A stretch of 14,310 nucleotides of DNA from Brevundimonas sp. (GTDB lineage Bacteria > Pseudomonadota > Alphaproteobacteria > Caulobacterales > Caulobacteraceae). The stretch is taken from contig JAVHYH010000066.1 of assembly GCA_031119155.1 (NCBI GenBank), forward strand, positions 1-14,310, read 5' to 3'. This document shows positions 12,361 through 14,310 of the stretch, piece by piece (positions within the stretch are counted from its first letter, which is position 1; every line of letters starts with the position of its first letter). The notes beneath the pieces are model-generated. The model had not been told where the DNA came from, did not search any database, and worked only from the letters and a program-made list of their open reading frames with translations. The position numbers and the translations under genes are program-made.

Positions 12361-12437
12361 TATCGGCACGTCGTCCGCAGGCGGCGTCGGCCCGGGCCCA
12401 CCACTTCCAGGACGGCGTCGCCACCTTTCCCTTCAGA

Positions 12438-14310
12438 TCAGACCGAACCGATCGTCCGCAGGCGTGCGCGCGGATGGACCTCGTTCTGGCTCATCACCAC
12501 GGTCTGGCCGCGGAAGCGTTCGATGATCGAGCGCACATAGGGACGAACCTGCGGGCCGGTCAGCAGCACCGCCGTCTCACCCGACATAGCCGCGCGCTCG
12601 AACACGTCGCGGACGGCGCGGATGAAATCCTGCAGGCGCGACGGGGCCATGGCCAGCTGCTTGTCCTCGCCGGGGCCGATCAGGCTTTCGGCGAAGGCCT
12701 GTTCCCACTCCGGCGACAGGGTGACGATCGGCAGGGCGCCGTCGTCGCCCTTGTGCTGCCAGCACAGCTGGCGGGCCAGACGGGCGCGGACGTGCTCGAC
12801 CAGGGTGGTGACCGACGAGGTATGCGGCGCGGCCTCGGCCAGACCTTCCAGAATGGCGCCCAGATCGCGGATCGAGACCTTCTCGCGCAGCAGGGACTGC
12901 AGAACGCGCTGCAGGGTGGTGACGGTGACGACCGACGGGATCAGCTCCTCGACCAGCTTCTGCTCCTCGGGGCCCAGTTCCTTCAGCAGCTTCTGCACCT
13001 CGGCGTAGGAGAGCAGGTCGGCCATGTTCTCCTTGAGGATCTCGGTCAGGTGCGTCGTCAGCACCGTCGAGGGATCGACGATGGTGTAGCCGCGGAAGGT
13101 GGCTTCCTCGCGCAGGCTTTCATCGATCCAGGTCGCGGGCAGGCCGAAGGCGGGTTCGCGCGTGTGCTCGCCCGGCAGCTCGACCTGACGGCCCGCCGGA
13201 TCCATCGCCATCAGGGACCCCAGACGCACCTCGCCGGCCCCGGCTTCCATCTCCTTGATGCGGATGGCGTAGCCCTGGGTGCCCAGGCGCATGTTGTCGA
13301 GGATGCGGACGGACGGCATGACGAAGCCGTACTCCTGCGCCAGCGAGCGACGCAGGGCGCGGACCTGATCGGTCAGGCGGCGGCCCTCCAGATCGTTGAT
13401 CAACGACAGCAGGGAATAGCCCAGCTCGATCTTGACCTCGTCGATGGTCAGGGCGGTGCCGATGGGCTCCTCGACATCCTCCTTGGGGCCTGTGGCGGTC
13501 TGGGCCATCTCGGCTTCGGTCGGCTGCGGCTTGAGGCGTTCGCGTCCCAGACGCCAGGCCATGAAGCCCGCGCCGGCGGCCAGCGCCATGAAGGGGATCA
13601 GCGGCATGCCGGGGATCAGGCCGATCAGGGCCGAGGAGCCGGCGACGACGCCCAGGCTGACCGGGTTCTTCGCCAGCTGATTGACCATCGCCTTGTCGGC
13701 CGAGCCTTCGACGCCCGCCTTCGACACCAGGAAGCCGGCGGCGATCGAGACGATCAGGGCCGGAACCTGGGTGACCAGACCGTCGCCGACGGTCAGCAGG
13801 ACGTAGGTGTTGGCGGCTTCGCCGGCGGGCAGGCCGTGCTGGATGACGCCGATCAGAATGCCGCCGATGACGTTGATGAAGGTGATGATCAGGCCGGCCA
13901 CGGCATCGCCGCGGACGAATTTCGAGGCGCCGTCCATGGCCCCGAAGAAGGTCGATTCCTGCTCAAGCTCCTTGCGGCGCAGCTTGGCCTGATCCTCGGT
14001 GATCAGGCCCGACGACAGGTCGGCGTCGATGGCCATCTGCTTGCCCGGCATCGAGTCCAGGGTGAAGCGGGCGGACACTTCGGCGATCCGGGTCGAACCC
14101 TTGGTGATGACCACGAAGTTCACCACCAGGATGATCGCGAAGATGATGATCCCGATGATGAAGCTGCCGCTCATCATCAGGCTGCCGAACGCCTGGATCA
14201 CCTGACCGGCGGCGTCGTGGCCCTCGTGACCATGGCTCAGGATCAGGCGCGTCGAGGCCAGGTTCAGGCCCAGACGATACAGGGTCGCGACCAGCAGGAC
14301 GGTCGGGAAG
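12438..14310 (-). CDS. flhA: Flagellar type III export protein FlhA, C-terminal part (runs off right edge)
   Basis: FlhA is the large inner-membrane component of the flagellar export gate; its cytoplasmic domain docks chaperone-substrate complexes and its membrane part conducts protons. About 623 residues of roughly 700 are present; the N-terminus lies beyond the window. The frame runs open to the right edge, where FPTVLLVATLYRLGLNLAS is followed by TRLILSHGHEG, the FHIPEP-family signature region. Further on are a TM helix (GSFIIGIIIFAIILVVNFVV), the conserved cytoplasmic loop with MPGKQMAIDADLSSGLI, three more hydrophobic segments, an acidic linker, and the complete C-terminal domain ending in NEVHPRARLRTIGSV. 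The loop Lys and Asp residues implicated in export are kept. The flagellar form is favoured over type III secretion homologues by close end-to-end similarity, and no secretion genes are nearby. Confidence 0.96.
   Translation of the reverse strand, partial: FPTVLLVATLYRLGLNLASTRLILSHGHEGHDAAGQVIQAFGSLMMSGSFIIGIIIFAIILVVNFVVITKGSTRIAEVSARFTLDSMPGKQMAIDADLSSGLITEDQAKLRRKELEQESTFFGAMDGASKFVRGDAVAGLIITFINVIGGILIGVIQHGLPAGEAANTYVLLTVGDGLVTQVPALIVSIAAGFLVSKAGVEGSADKAMVNQLAKNPVSLGVVAGSSALIGLIPGMPLIPFMALAAGAGFMAWRLGRERLKPQPTEAEMAQTATGPKEDVEEPIGTALTIDEVKIELGYSLLSLINDLEGRRLTDQVRALRRSLAQEYGFVMPSVRILDNMRLGTQGYAIRIKEMEAGAGEVRLGSLMAMDPAGRQVELPGEHTREPAFGLPATWIDESLREEATFRGYTIVDPSTVLTTHLTEILKENMADLLSYAEVQKLLKELGPEEQKLVEELIPSVVTVTTLQRVLQSLLREKVSIRDLGAILEGLAEAAPHTSSVTTLVEHVRARLARQLCWQHKGDDGALPIVTLSPEWEQAFAESLIGPGEDKQLAMAPSRLQDFIRAVRDVFERAAMSGETAVLLTGPQVRPYVRSIIERFRGQTVVMSQNEVHPRARLRTIGSV

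Noticed and set aside
12346..12540. 64-codon plus-strand open frame near the flhA 3' end
   Set aside because: Its second half is antisense to conserved flhA sequence. The Arg/Pro/Thr-rich product resembles a random GC-rich frame and no ribosome site is seen.

Overview
The window is GC-rich, gene-dense chromosomal DNA with the gene content of a flagellated alphaproteobacterium. A Caulobacteraceae member, perhaps Brevundimonas-like, fits best. This rests on family resemblance of the proteins, a CHASE3 kinase next to an HWE/HisKA_2-type kinase, an EcfG-type promoter motif, and the xseB-ispA-dxs gene order. It was not tested by any search. I see no tRNA, rRNA, CRISPR array, insertion sequence, integrase or phage gene. 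Most of the window looks like ordinary core genome.

Region 1 (1-4436, all minus strand) reads, in transcription order: a class II histone-deacetylase-like amidohydrolase, a histidine phosphatase, an exported cyclophilin, xseB, csaA, ispA, then the first 161 codons of dxs, which runs off the left edge. Spacing is tight. xseB/csaA and csaA/ispA overlap at stop-start junctions, and ispA begins with TTG. ispA and dxs both serve isoprenoid synthesis: dxs makes the first MEP-pathway intermediate and ispA makes farnesyl diphosphate.

Region 2 (4437-4646) is a divergent intergenic stretch. It holds an 8-bp inverted repeat that overlaps the deacetylase start codon, and a pair of perfect 31-bp inverted arms, each containing a GAAA-loop hairpin (a REP/BIME-like element).

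Region 3 (4647-7655, plus strand) carries a GNAT acetyltransferase, a small exported protein of unknown function, a CoxE-like VWA protein without an adjacent MoxR ATPase, and a six-cysteine probable exported protein.

Region 4 (7656-11437, minus strand) is a signalling block. A CHASE3 membrane histidine kinase, a single-domain response regulator, a receiver-HWE/HisKA_2 kinase and a Nudix hydrolase form one translationally coupled operon. Downstream lies a csbD stress gene with its own EcfG-like promoter and a Rho-independent terminator.

Region 5 (11438-14310) holds a plus-strand two-TM protein of unknown function and, on the minus strand, the 3' part of the flagellar export gene flhA, which runs off the right edge.

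The points most worth following are the REP-like pair, the four-gene signalling operon with its Nudix partner beside an EcfG-type csbD promoter, and several inverted repeats placed over start codons or ribosome binding sites. No wholly new system is evident.
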